NCBI GenBank assembly: GCA_028023455.1
Contig: JAQFVV010007271.1
Location: 1-64,000, forward strand
Source of the DNA: Epiperipatus broadwayi
Taxonomy: Eukaryota; Onychophora; Udeonychophora; Euonychophora; Peripatidae
Direction: 5' to 3'
DNA: 64,000 nt
The notes under the pieces are model-generated. The model searched no databases. It was not told the origin of the DNA and saw only the letters and a list, made by a program, of their open reading frames with translations. Of the stretch, positions 12,818 to 25,607 are shown piece by piece (within the stretch, counting starts at the first letter, position 1; each line of letters opens with the position of its first letter). Made by a program: the position numbers and the translations under genes.

Positions 12818-13062
12818 AAACAGGTAAAACTCTCTTTACATATTGCCACTCAGTGCAATCCAGAGTAATCAATGGATGCCAGAAAACTTGTGCATAAAAT
12901 TCCCATCTAGTGCCTACTCATACAATATCCCCATATGGGGATTTTATGCATAAGCCTTCTGGCATCCATTGATTACTCTGTCTTGCACTGAGTGACAATA
13001 CATGAGTTTTGCCTGTTTTAATAACAGTTATGAGCAAGCATAAAAATGGTGATCATGTATTG
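12818..13062. repeat. Foldback of hammerhead repeat family 2
   Basis: A nearly perfect palindrome: the arm at 12818-12933 is the reverse complement of 12934-13045, with the centre at about 12933. Both arms are the segment of family 2 that follows the hammerhead (gcatccattgattactct, the gagttttgcctgtttt box). Read on the minus strand the left arm begins TGGGGATATTG, which is exactly the first base after the GTC of the family 2 ribozyme. The right arm continues a little further into the unit (aataacagttatgagcaagc). Confidence 0.82.
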
Positions 13063-14479
13063 TTTTTTTATAAGATTTTGTGATACAAAGACTTAATATC
13101 TTACAAATCACAAGAATTATATCAAAAGATAAAGTAGTAATAGGTTAAACTGCTGTAAATTAAATTTAGTATTTAGTAAAGTGCTTTAACATAAGCTTTC
13201 ATTTAATATCTCAGCTCTAGTGCTGCATAGAGTAAGCTTGATTAATCAGTGGTTACCAAATGCTAATACAATTAATATCAGCACCATAGTAGTTTCTAGA
13301 TTTTTTGCCTTTATTAATAATGACATGAAGATTTAGATCTGAAATTAGTGTCATCACTATTGGTATTTAACTTTAAGTCCTTAACTATCATGGGTAAAGC
13401 CTAAAATTAAAAAAAGTTCAATGATTTTAACATAAAACAATATGATCATATAAATGTCACATTAGGCAGTAATTATATATTTTAGTTGTTAGTTCAAATG
13501 CAAATATAGATAACTATGTAAGAAAAGTATATACTAACATAATATCACTTACCATTTTAGCTTACACAAGAATGTATAAGAATATAATGTGATGTAATGT
13601 AAAATAAATTTTCTTAATTAAATATTAGAAGATTATGTGGATAGACTTTATAGGTGCAAAATTTTTATTTATCAGGCAAATTCATTATATACTGCAAAAA
13701 ATCATTTACTTCTTCTTTAAATATTATTCCTTTTTTCAGTTCTGATCATATTTTTTTGGTCCTATACAATTTTAATAAAATCTTTTTTTTTTATTACTAC
13801 AGCTATCCTATTCTCATATTATTCAATTTTATTATAAAGACTTGGAAATAATAATTCTATTTCTATCATTATTTATTTCTACATTTTTGTGACTATCCAT
13901 ATATTTAATCCTGATCTTCTTTGGATATCAAAAACTCAAAAACAAAAGTTCAATATTCTCTCTTTTTTAATGACCACAAAAGCAGTTATTTTATCTCACA
14001 GCATTTATAATAATGCGTCTAAATCACACAATGATGTTTTGTTATCGCATAATTTGAGATAATAAAGAGATGCTAGATATCATTGATTGTTGTCAAATGT
14101 GGATCAATTGAATGTATGTCTTATATGTTTGATGCTTTGTTAGAGATGCAGAATATGAAACTTAAGGTTTGTGGGTTGTGACCCAGGCCAGTCACTTGAA
14201 TTTCTTATAAACTTCTAAGAAGTAAGATATTTGATTATTTCTTTTTATTATTCAGTTACATTACTTTATCACTTATTCAGTAAATTTGCAGATAATTTTA
14301 CATACAATGATATACTTGTCATCTTTCAACATACTTAAATTGTTTTATTAATTATTGAACTATTCCCATTACCAAATATGAAATAATGAATGTCTTTTAA
14401 AAAATTATTAAACTTTATTTAAACTTTCCAATAATTTTCAACTGTTATAAATTGTTTTTCTCCTCACTGACAAAATTGT
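13063..14479. other. AT-rich DNA, no gene seen
   Basis: No repeat, RNA gene or coding frame could be supported. The 65-codon frame at 13654-13851 is Phe/Ile/Tyr-rich and looks random. Confidence 0.6.
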
Positions 14480-14909
14480 AATTATAAATATGCGACATTT
14501 TTTTTTTTCGCATTAAATAGTGAAGCTATAATTTTAATTTAATTTATAATAGCTTAGCGCTTTCGAGATTTCATGTTTGAATCTCATACTCATAGTTTTG
14601 TAACTAACGATTGTTATGATTATGCAAATGCGTTTGAATTTTTAATTAGTCCATTGTTTAGAGAGAGCAAAAGATGCCTCTCTTCTATTAATGGCATTGA
14701 TGTCATTTGCTATATATAAAGCTTCTTTAACTTTTCTTTTGGTGTCATTTTTTTCTGTACAAATTATTTGGGTAGAACTAGTCGTTAGTTACAAAGCTAT
14801 GAGTATGAGATTCAAACATGAAATCTCGAAAGCGCTAAACTATTATAAATTAAATTAAAATTATAGCTTCACTATTTAATGCGAAAAAAAAGTCGCATAT
14901 TTATAATTT
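14480..14909. repeat. Foldback element with 125-bp inverted arms
   Basis: Arms at about 14480-14610 and 14783-14909 are reverse complements over roughly 125 bp with only a few mismatches (shared blocks aatatgcga, cgcattaaatagtgaagc, tagcgctttcgagatttc, gaatctcatactcatag). The spacer is about 170 bp. The inner end of each arm contains tgtttgaatctca, resembling a tRNA B-box, so the arms could derive from two inverted SINE-like copies. No transposase is present. Confidence 0.82.
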
Positions 14910-15598
14910 CAGCATTTAGTAATAGCATATAGATTAGTATATAACAGGGGTCAACAATCTTTTTGTATTGTTGTGCCATACATATGTTACAGAGTTAATT
15001 CATGTCCCGACATGATTTGACCAATATTATTATATATATAGTATTAAAATTGTCCCAGTTATAATGGTATTTAAAATTATATATTATACATTTATGAAGC
15101 CCTTTCTAACTAGATCTTTTATTATTGCTTATTCAATATTTTAAAATACATAGGATCATAAGTGAAAAGTATGTTTCTTAAATTATGTCACATTCAAAAG
15201 TCATGTCTAAAATTTCCTTTGGCATGGAGGAAATTCATTCAATTGACTCTTACAAAATTGTGTATTTTCCAAAATTGCTGAATAGTCAAAGTGCATTTAG
15301 CTTTCAATAGTTTAATTTTAAAGTTGATTAATGAATTTGTAGCATTCCTTCATTATTTTCTGATATAAAAAGACAATTCGAAATTGGAAACTTTTCATAT
15401 ATTATTTTTTTCTTTATAACTACGGACATTGAGATTTTTTCTCCATGAGAAATTTGTTTTAATTATGCAATAGATATTTAAAAAAAAAGAAAACAATGAT
15501 TTTTAACTTTCTTTGAGATCTGAATGATATTATCAAGCCTCACGTATTTGCGGACATCGTTTAGGTATGATTATCACTAATCACATTCTTCTTTTTTG

Positions 15599-15746
15599 AA
15601 ACAGGCAAAACTCCTTATAGGTATTGCCACTCAATGCAAGCCAGAGTAATCAATGGATGCCAAAAGTCTTGTGCATAAAATCCTCATCTATTGTCTACTC
15701 ATCTAATATCCCCAGACTAGTTTCTGTTTTGTCGCCTTCGTCAGGG
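15599..15746 (-). repeat. Hammerhead repeat family 2, fragment with well-kept ribozyme core
   Basis: Minus strand: CTGACGA (15738-15744), a 13-nt stem II region AGGCGACAAAACA, GAAAC (15720-15724), loop TA, GTC (15715-15717), then TGGGGATATTAGATGAG and the family 2 body to the gttttgcctgttt box. All conserved core bases are present, but stem II is weak and the 3' strand of helix I is cut off where the fragment meets other sequence at about 15746. Cleavage would fall between 15715 and 15714. Confidence 0.72.
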
Positions 15747-15765
15747 TGATCATGTGATGTTTTTT

Positions 15766-15871
15766 CATGTGTCATAGCATTGGCTGGGAAGTGAACCCAC
15801 TAGCCTGGGACAAATCCAGGACAACTGCTTATAAGGCAGTTGTGATGACCACTCGACCACCAACACTTGAC
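15766..15871 (-). mobile_element. Minimal tRNA-derived SINE (tSINE)
   Basis: Minus strand: starts GTCAAGTGTTGGTGGTCGAG, has an A-box TGGTCGAGTGG, an anticodon-like hairpin AACTGC-CTTATAA-GCAGTT, a B-box GGTTCACTTCC and ends CCAATGCTATGACA followed by a run of A. GTGTTGG pairs with CCAATGC as an acceptor stem, extended by TGTCA/TGACA. The flanks tgatcatgtgatgttttt and catcatatgatattta look like an imperfect target duplication. Three relatives lie at 19607, 28194 and 29893. Confidence 0.78.
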
Positions 15872-16382
15872 ATCATATGATATTTATTTGCTTAAAATGT
15901 CTTTTTTTCAAGTAAACATGCCAAAACTTTAAATGCATTCATATATAATTATGAATAGAAGTATTTCAAATGAATTAATCGATATAATATTGTGTCTGAA
16001 TATAAATTTACTCTAAACATGCAGTTGCATACAAAAATACTAAAGGTCAACTGACTATCAAAAAAACAAAAAATACAGGCAAAATTAACCTTCCTGGGAA
16101 AAAATAATTCCATCACATTTAGGTCTTATCTTTATTGAAAATAGCAAAGATGAAATGTATGCTTATTGTACAAAATAATTAGTAAATTAAACTGAATTAT
16201 GGTTTTCATTTACAAGTTATATTTGCAAAATGTAGGTGATGGTACAAATGTGTAAACCATAATTAAAACATATTTTTTTATTATTTCAATTCAGAATGCA
16301 ATTGATTATTATTCTGCATGCCACACTTGGCACACATGCCCTAGGTTGCCAATATCTGATATATAACATAATGATTTGAAGT

Positions 16383-16515
16383 GTATTATTCTTCTCTCTT
16401 CTTTGGTATTTCGGGCCTGACCAGTGACAGTACTATCATGGGAATTGAACCTGAACTTTTAGATTTGTGATTATTGAATTTAAATTAAAACTCTAACCAA
16501 CTAAACTATTCAGAA
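16383..16515 (-). mobile_element. tRNA-derived SINE, family S2
   Basis: Minus strand: A-box region TAGTTTAGTTGGTTAGAG, an anticodon arm region, B-box GGTTCAATTCC, then a tail GTCACTGGTCAGGCCC...GAAGAGAGAAGAATAATAC. The same order of blocks recurs at 49015-49150 (minus) and in a deleted form at 50783-50905 (plus). Confidence 0.75.
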
Positions 16516-16829
16516 AAATGCAACAGACGGTATGTCTAACTATAAGGGTTATCCTAATTTCTCTAGTATTGACTTTGGAGAAACTTAATTACAAGCTTCA
16601 AGACATTAAGTATTGTCATACTGGGTTCACTTATGAAATTATAGTAAAGGTTTACTTTAGTGACTACATCATATTCGCCCTCTAGTTTTAAAATTAGACA
16701 TAAAATATTATAAAATCTTATGTATATGCTCCTATATTACCATTACAGTAAATATTTATTAAAACATAAAAGATAATAAAAAAATCATTTACGTTTTTAA
16801 GCATAATTCTATCCTATGCATACTAGGAA
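16516..16829. other. AT-rich DNA, nothing seen
   Basis: No supported feature. Confidence 0.5.
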
Positions 16830-17280
16830 GTTGGAGAAAAAGGCAGCAGTGCTGTGTCTAGTCCGGAAGGCAAATTCTTGGAGATACAATGAAAATTAAG
16901 ATCTGCTGGTACCAGATTAGAATTTCAGATTATGCTTCACTCTTATCCACATATTTTAAATATTCTGAGTATGTACGTCTTGGTCTTCATGGCAAAAATT
17001 AGGCCAGTCAACAATTATTTTTTTGCTGATGCTGGTATCATGCACAATGTATTCTTGGGGCAAATTATGTGACCAAAAATACTCTATATTTATAATTATT
17101 CCCAGAGACAGACAACTTTGGGCAAAGAAAGACCCCTTTCTGATTGTGCTGCCCCAGAGACATATTCTGCATTGTCATCTACACCCATATATGCTTGCAG
17201 AATACATCACCAGAGAACAACGCACTGTTGGCATGTGGCATAATTTTTCAGAAGGTGTCTTCTTGCAAGCCATTTGAGTA
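16830..17280. other. Moderate-GC unassigned segment
   Basis: Less AT-rich than its surroundings, with an 84-codon open frame at 17023-17277 (plus) containing HILHCHLHPYMLAEY. No known domain is recognisable and flanking frames are closed. It could be an eroded repeat or an exon; I cannot decide. Confidence 0.3.
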
Positions 17281-17849
17281 GTCATTATAAAACTGTACAC
17301 ATGTGTGTAATTCAAATTTTTGAATCCAGATGGTGTTTTTTTTAATAAGTGCTATAAATCTGGATAGTTTAAATTATTAAGTTTTAAATATAGATAGTTT
17401 AAATTCATAAGTTTCAAATAATTTAAAATAATTATTTTAATTAATTTATTATAATTATTTCAACTTCTTTAAAATGGTAAATATGTTTTTTTTATTATCT
17501 TTTACATTTTAATAAATTTTATTGTAATTGTAATATAGTAGCATATACGTAAGATTTTTGAATAATAATTTACTTCTAATTTTGAAAACTGGCAGGCAAA
17601 CATGATTTTTGTGATGTGATCACTAAAGTTTACCTTTACTGAGATTATTTGTCATTGCCATGTGAACAGCTTTCTACTGACTGTTGCCTTTGGCATTTCT
17701 CAGTTTATTAGTGTGTTACCTTAAATTTGATATTTCACAAATTTCTATATGCAGATTTGTTTTTCAAGTTAGTATTTGTCATTGGTCAGGCCAGAAACAT
17801 GTGAAGAAAACTAATATCAATCGAAACACTGTATTGTATATTAATCTTT
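17281..17849. other. AT-rich DNA, no gene seen
   Basis: Contains a short ataattattt/aataat-rich inverted stretch at 17400-17460 and no supported gene. Confidence 0.5.
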
Positions 17850-18135
17850 TGCCCGCCTCTTACGAGACCTCTCGTCAACAGTTGACGTCACTCTAATTCC
17901 ATTATTTTTAATGCTAGGATAGACGTTTTACGCTTATTAGATAGGTTTTCAAAAGTTCTGTAAGATGCTGCCCTCTTCTGAATTATTTTACAAGTAAAAA
18001 ATCAATAAAACATCGTTTAAAGCTAAACAAATAAATAAGCTTGTCGGTGATTGGCTCTCAGCCAGCTCTTAGCCGACAAAGACATTCTGATTGGCTGGAA
18101 AGAACAGAGAAACCGCCTGATCAAAGAAAATAAAG
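17850..18135. promoter_or_regulatory. Promoter-like patch with CRE and two CCAAT motifs
   Basis: Holds GTTGACGTCACTC (a perfect TGACGTCA cAMP-response/ATF site) at about 17881-17891 and two inverted CCAAT boxes in GATTGGCT context at about 18048-18056 and 18089-18098. CpG and GC are locally higher than in the flanks (gcccgcc, gacgttttacgc, agccgac, aaccgcc). No TATA box or transcript is identifiable, so the direction is unknown. It could equally be the regulatory end of an unrecognised transposon. Confidence 0.4.
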
Positions 18136-19527
18136 AAAAACACTGAGATTTTCATTTTGAATATGATTTAAAGTATTAAAAAGTATATTTTGAGAAATTA
18201 CAAATCATTTTCATAAAATATACTAAAAAAAAAAAAAAATTATTTTCCAAAAATATTGAAGATTTTAGTAAAAATATTTAAGATTTAGCAAAAAAAAATA
18301 TTTACTTTTCCATAACATAGAACTGAAAAAAAAGCATTTACATCAGCAACTCTTTCTTTGTATGTTCGCTTTTAAATTTGCCGAAATTGAATATTTTATA
18401 ATAAATAAATAGCAATTTATTTTTGAAAGAACTTTCGTTCACTTTCATAACCTGACAAATTATTAATATACTTTTTATAAACAAATCTGAAGTGAATTTA
18501 ATATTATAGGTGAATATATTTTAACAATTGGCTTTGTCTTCAGTTTGTGAGTTGGCCAATTAAAAGCTTTGGTTTTTACCTCATACAACCAATAATATAA
18601 TTAGCGGTTAAAAGGTTAAACTATGTGTCATTATTAACAATTTAATGAATTTAGAAAGTTTAAACAAAGTTTAACAATATTTATAAAGACATTCAATATT
18701 TAATATTAGATTATGAAAATAGTCCTGCAAATAATCAATGCTAAAATATAATCAGTGAAAAATCTTCAGCCAAACTTCACCATTTTTTCTTTAAAACCAT
18801 ACACTCATCAACATACCAATCTAGAGGACAACTACTTAAATATTGTGTTTTTTTCTACAAGTTTGTGTTGATGGAATTTTAGTATTAATTATTTGGATAT
18901 TTGCAATGAAGTTATTATGTTAATCATTTTTCCACATTATTGATTCATGCTTTATAGATAGCATAATAATAAAATTCTGGACTCAAAAATGACTCAAGCA
19001 CAGAATGAAGTGTGAAGAGAATATTACTTTGTTCAGTTGAGTAGATATATTGTATTCAATCTGTCACATTGGTGTCTAAATGGTAGATAATTTTCTGAGA
19101 AAGTGTTTATATTATGAAAAAATTCTAGTAAGAAATATTAAATTAATAAAATCAGAATGATTTCTTAATATGGGGATTATGTGTTATGCAGGTCACAGAA
19201 GAGATTTATCTTCAGTCCAGAGACTTTTAACCCTTGATTCTATTACTCTACCTTGGTATTCTTATTCAAAGTAGTCTTTTATAGTAAGAAAGAAGTAAAT
19301 CAATCTCTTTAACAAACAGTTTACTGCAGGCAAAAGATTCTCTATCACTTCTTCATAGAGAGACAAGGAAGAGAAATTGATAATTTCAGATGTGAAGGTT
19401 TAAGTGGACTGCCATCCTTATTTTATCCTCTAGTAAAGGGTAATTAGGCATTTATTTACTAAATAAATATTGATTACATCTAGATCAAATAAAACTGTAA
19501 TTCTCTTGAATAACATTTGTACTTATA
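18136..19527. other. AT-rich DNA, no gene seen
   Basis: Homopolymer-rich; one further CCAAT (ttggccaattaaaag, about 18553). No gene supported. Confidence 0.5.
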
Positions 19528-19592
19528 TCGAATTTGAACCCAGATCTCAGATGCTTGTGCTAATTTTACACTACGAGACTAATTAAGAAATT
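19528..19592 (-). mobile_element. tRNA-like SINE fragment
   Basis: Minus strand: TTAGTCTCGTAGTGTAAAAT...GCACAAGCATCTGAGATCTG then GGTTCAAATTCG, which reads as A-box, anticodon arm and B-box of a tRNA-derived head. No tail or flanking duplication recognised. Confidence 0.5.
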
Positions 19593-19606
19593 CATTTTTT
19601 CTCCAT

Positions 19607-19708
19607 ATGTCATAGCATTGGCAGGGAGACGAACCTGCAGAAACCGTCTGCAACCAACTGCTTGCTTGCAAAGCGGCTACGTTGACCTCTCGGCTAACAA
19701 CACTTGAC
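19607..19708 (-). mobile_element. Minimal tRNA-derived SINE, class II-like variant
   Basis: Minus strand: GTCAAGTGTTGTTAGCCGAG, A-box TAGCCGAGAGG, anticodon region GCCGCTTTGCAAGC, a long variable arm (TTGCAGACGG...TCTGCA), B-box GGTTCGTCTCC and end CCAATGCTATGACATATGG. The long variable arm suggests a Ser/Leu-type (class II) tRNA ancestor. It belongs with the copies at 15766, 28194 and 29893. Confidence 0.72.
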
Positions 19709-21912
19709 TTTTATTTCAGCTTTATCAGTTACTTTTCAAATGTTAATTTCATAACGAAATGATGTATTATTGTAGTAGGAAAATTTATAAGAAAAGCTGT
19801 ATGTAAACTGTACCGTATTATTATCGATGAATTTTCTAATTGTAATTTATTATCTTTTGCAGTTTTCTTTCATAAGTATATTCAATCAAAATCAGCCACT
19901 TTTTAATCCTTTTTTTTTTTAAAAAAGATAAATCAATAATCATTAGATTTTTATTGCAAACGAATTTATTAACTACGATTCGCAATCGATTCAATAACTT
20001 CTTAAATACGTATTGTTAAATGGACTTTTTATAAAACAAATTCTGAATAATGAGATAAAGATCATAATAACAACTCACAGCTAATTAACAGTGAAATTCA
20101 GACGTAATAAGTATCTTTCATTTAAAATTACTTGAGAATTGTTAACAAAATAATCGATAAAGTAATTTTGTTTTAATAAATTTATCACAAACATAAATGA
20201 TGCTATTTTCACAGCCAAATTAACCAAAAGCAAAATTATTAATCAATATTTATTTCCGAATAAATAAAGTGGTAATTTGTTTAATGCGCACGCACAAATA
20301 TCAAGACGATCAATAAAAAAAAAAATTTAAAGATCACTTCTAGCAAGTCTTTGATAAAAATCGCTCGCTCATGATACGACTTAAAACTTATGCATTACAT
20401 ATTTTAGATTATTTATACTGAATATATAGATATTTTTTGTTTTAAAAGTACGAATTCAATATTAAATGAAAAAAAAATAAAATAGAATTTATAGAAATTA
20501 AAATGTTATGTTATATATTGATTTGTAATTTAAAAATTAAAGTTAAAAAAAACAACAATAATGTTTGAATATTTAGTATGTATGTCTGTATGAATCAGTG
20601 TTGGCTTAGTCAAAAAAATGTTTTAGGAAAGCCGTTATTGCCGATTATTTTTGACAGCTTAAATATTAACAACATATTGCAGAGGAATCTGTAAACATCC
20701 CAAGGAGTAAATGTATTCAGTAGTGTTTTTATTAAGTTCTTCAATTTTACCATTGTAGCTATAAATATGATATCCATTAACTATGTGATTTACGATTTGT
20801 GTTTGTCCATATTTATACAGATTAGTAGTTATTGTATTGCACTTACAAAGTTTATGGACAGAAAGACCCTAGATTGAACTGAATCCATAAATTAGTTCTC
20901 GGTAGTGCCTAGACAGATTTAGAAAAATAAATTTCATTGGATCCCTTAAATTTTCATTTTCTTCACCATAATTCTTTGTTTATAGATGTTGGTTGAACAT
21001 CCAAAATATGGGATCTGGATTTATGTCTATTTTATATGGGTTATTGAAAATTATGATGTAGTCATAAACTTTTTAGATATTTTCTGTAAGACAAAATCTC
21101 TTGTGATATATAGTGATGTGGAAAAAAAGGAAGGCATTGTAAAAGACTTAACTTGAGTTTGTCCTAATAGTTTTATGATAATATTTTAATAAGTAATCAG
21201 AAAATTTTATGTGGGAATGAAACTGTTGTAAGAAGCATAGTATCACCAATTGTTAAAGTTTTTGCTAAGGAAACAATGCATGAATCGCAGCATCACAAAC
21301 ACATGTAATGCCAACCAGTTTTCCAAGGATGTTATTATTAAAATGTAATTTTGATCTCACATTAGAGTAATGAGAAAAATAAGTTAGAATACAATCTAGG
21401 ACTATTTCAAAATAGCATAGAGTGTGATCATATAGAAAAAAAATATTTATCATCAATGATGGTTAAACACAACTAATATTGTAATGACCATTTCATGTTC
21501 TAGCAGTCCAAGAAAGTATCTTATAGATTTGAGTAATTCCACATAATAAACAAATCATGAAACAAGTGTTTTTTTTCTTTCCATTTATACACTAAATATT
21601 TGGACAATCAAAATATACTGCACAAATGTTATACTTAGGTAGCTAAAATATATAACTAATAAATAGTCACATAAATATTGTAATTCAAATTCATATCTAA
21701 AGTGAATTCATAAGATGGGTAAGACATCAGTGAATTTACATAATGAGTATCTGACCTAGAAAATAAGATACAATTTAATAAATGATGACTTTTGTGATGA
21801 TAAAGTATAGTATGAGATGCACAATGAATTATGTTAACTGTAAAATAAATTCTATAATAAAATAATTTATAATGACTGATACAATATACAAATCAAAATA
21901 TCTAAGTTGCTG
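19709..21912. other. AT-rich DNA, no gene seen
   Basis: No supported feature. The CpG-containing run at about 20284-20380 (gcgcacgcac, tcgctcgctc) is isolated. Confidence 0.55.
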
Positions 21913-22277
<365 letters not shown>

Positions 22278-23319
22278 TATTATTGTATATATGGTTTTGA
22301 TTTTGATTTTAATAAAGTTAAGATTTTATGTATTGAAAGAAATAATAATAAACATAAAATTAAAGAAACTATGTTAATAAGAAATGGAAAGCAGCATTTG
22401 ATAAATAGACAAGCTGATAATATAAAAATTAATAAATTGTGGGAAAATTGATGTATGATGTAATTGTTTTTGTAGACATTTATAATGTTTTTTGTAACTG
22501 AATTTGAATATAATTGATAACTACTTAGATAGTCAGAAGTACTTCTATTAAATTATAGTAGATATTTGTTTTTAAAATATTATTTACTGTATTAATTATT
22601 GTATTGTTTTTCAAAGAATTATATATATTTGTTTATAATTGGAATACAGACATTGATTACTAATTTACATACACATATGACTCCAGTTGATGTTGCATTT
22701 TTAATGATATATTCTTTGGCACCTTTTTGTTAGCAAAAACATAGGGATCCATAAGAAAATTGAATCATTGAATGATTTTCAATTATTACTCCTTTTGATA
22801 TTGAAATCCAAGGTGAATTTCATTAGTTTAACTTTGTGGGGGTCAGCATGGTGTTCATGATATCCATTTCATTTTAATCATAAACATATCAAATTAAGGA
22901 GTAATTCATGACCCCTGTATTTTAATTTTCTTACTTACAGTCTATATTTCTTTGCTATATGTTCTGAATACTTTTATAAAAATAAAATAAAATTTAAAAA
23001 ATTTTAAGCAAAATAAATTATATATTTTTCGATTTGAAGTCATTTCTGTAGCTATGGTAACAGAAAATACAATCTTTTTAAACAATGGCTTTTTAACTTG
23101 TGATCTTCTTTCTTCTGATTCTAATAAGGCATTGTTATCATTGACACAATAATAATTTAAACACAAATATTTCATTTTAATATTTAATATATAAATGGTT
23201 AATTTATTCCAGATACATTCAGAACAATAAACATTTTTATTAACATGTGACCTTGAATTGTTTTCTTTGTTTAGCCACTTTTAAACTATAAAAAAAAATG
23301 AAGATGTGTTTATGGCCCG
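22278..23319. other. AT-rich DNA, no gene seen
   Basis: No supported feature. Confidence 0.5.
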
Positions 23320-24192
<873 letters not shown>

Positions 24193-24752
24193 TAGAAAAA
24201 TTGTCTTTAGTGATATATTGATAACTTTAAAAAAAATTCATTTTAAAACAAATCTTATTTATGATTTCCTATAATCAATATAATTTGACACTAACTAAGA
24301 ATGATTTTAAATTATATAAAAACTTAATTTATTAACTCCCTACGTTTCTTTCAGCCATCAAATTACAAAAACAATTTCTTAGTAAATACACAAATGATTT
24401 TAAATTTATAAGTTAAAATATATGATTATAATTAAATTACATTTTTTTAACTAAGTTAAATTACATTTATATAAAAACTACCTAATAAACTTATAAAATA
24501 TATGACTGACTACTAAAATTACTTTTATTTAGATACAATAAAAGATTGAGTTAGATGTTATATAATAATAATTTCTGAAAAATAAGTATAGGGATATAAA
24601 TATACAAGCAAGCAAAAAATATACAATTATTATGATTTGATCATAGTTTTAAATTTCTGCAAAAAAAAATTGAAAATGGAAAAAAAAAATTATTAACTCT
24701 ATAAATGTTACTTAGAAAGATAAACTTCCAAGTTCCTAACTAGTTAATTAAA
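24193..24752. other. AT-rich DNA, no gene seen
   Basis: No supported feature. Confidence 0.5.
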
Positions 24753-25262
24753 TATATAAACGCATAACTATAACTGAAACATACAGGCTTATTATATACC
24801 TGTATCTATAAATGTAATATATAGGGTATATGAGCACAGACTTTCACATGACCCACCATTCTCCACACTGATACCCTCGAACACATATATGTTGAAAAGA
24901 TAAATAATCACCAATATACGTATTTCATGCTAAACCAGCAATCATCAGTTGGTCCAGATTACCATCTCTTCACATATATGCTATAAGTGCTCAGATATAT
25001 ATTAAGATATCCAAACCTGTTACTTTAATGGACGGACTTCAATCTGCTCCACACTCCAACTCATCAACCACCCATCCAATTGAAAATCTGATTATGGAAT
25101 GCTCAGAGGCCACCCTTAGCAATAAATACGTATATTGGTGATTATTTATCTTTTCAATATATATGTGTGTTCAAGTGTATCAATGTTGTGAGATAATGTG
25201 GAGAGTGGTCGGTCATGTGAAAGTCTGTGCTCATATACCCTTTATATAAACGCATAACTATA
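24753..25262. mobile_element. Retroposed inverted-repeat element with 20-bp target duplication
   Basis: Identical 20-bp direct repeats tatataaacgcataactata lie at 24753-24772 and 25243-25262 and bound a 470-bp insert. Within it, about 24823-24925 and 25120-25240 are inverted copies (gggtatatgagcacagac...; atatacgtattt/aatacgtatat), each related to the tRNA-like 3' end of the repeat at 42290-42570. The middle segment (gctaaaccagcaatcatcag, ggacggacttcaatctgctcc) also matches that repeat in reverse orientation. Long duplications of this kind point to LINE-type target-primed insertion, so the inverted dimer was probably inserted as one unit. Confidence 0.75.
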
Positions 25263-25607
25263 TGTAATGAATAAAAGTTGGAATCATAAAAAATAAATAC
25301 AAATAAAGTGGCAATCGTTTATTATACATTTAATTATAATAATAGAACAGATAGTTCTAGATATTTCTAACATATTAACGGGCAAGCATGTTTTAAATCT
25401 TGTTTTTAATATCACATTCACTATTAAATTTGTAAATGAAATATTATAGCACTACTTAAGTAAGCCACATGATATTTTTGATATAAAATGAGCCACTGAA
25501 ACATTATTGACACAAGCAACTGATAAATGAGATGTAGGTGATTTTGTGGCTCCCTCTAGGTTAAAATATTTTAGAGATTCTTCTAAAATGATACCACATA
25601 AAAGTTC
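25263..25607. other. AT-rich DNA, nothing seen
   Basis: No supported feature. Confidence 0.5.

Larger units (their letters stand above)
14945..16358. mobile_element. hAT-type non-autonomous DNA transposon (nested insertions)
   Basis: Starts CAGGGGTCAACAATCTTTTT and ends, on the opposite strand, CAGATATTGGCAACCTAGGG, the usual form of hAT termini (CAGGGGT...GGCAACC). The right subterminal part ccacacttggcacacatgcc is also typical of this superfamily. It is flanked by 8-bp direct repeats, gtatataa (14937-14944) and atatataa (16359-16366), with one mismatch. A family 2 hammerhead fragment (15599-15746) and a tRNA-derived SINE (15766-15871) lie inside and are later insertions. No transposase frame survives. 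Confidence 0.6.

Noticed and set aside
15766-15871. Functional tRNA gene
   Set aside because: Four diverged copies with A-tails and target duplications indicate retroposons; loop sequences vary and stems are mismatched.
17023-17277. 84-codon ORF as a host exon
   Set aside because: No domain, splice context or conservation can be shown; left as unassigned.
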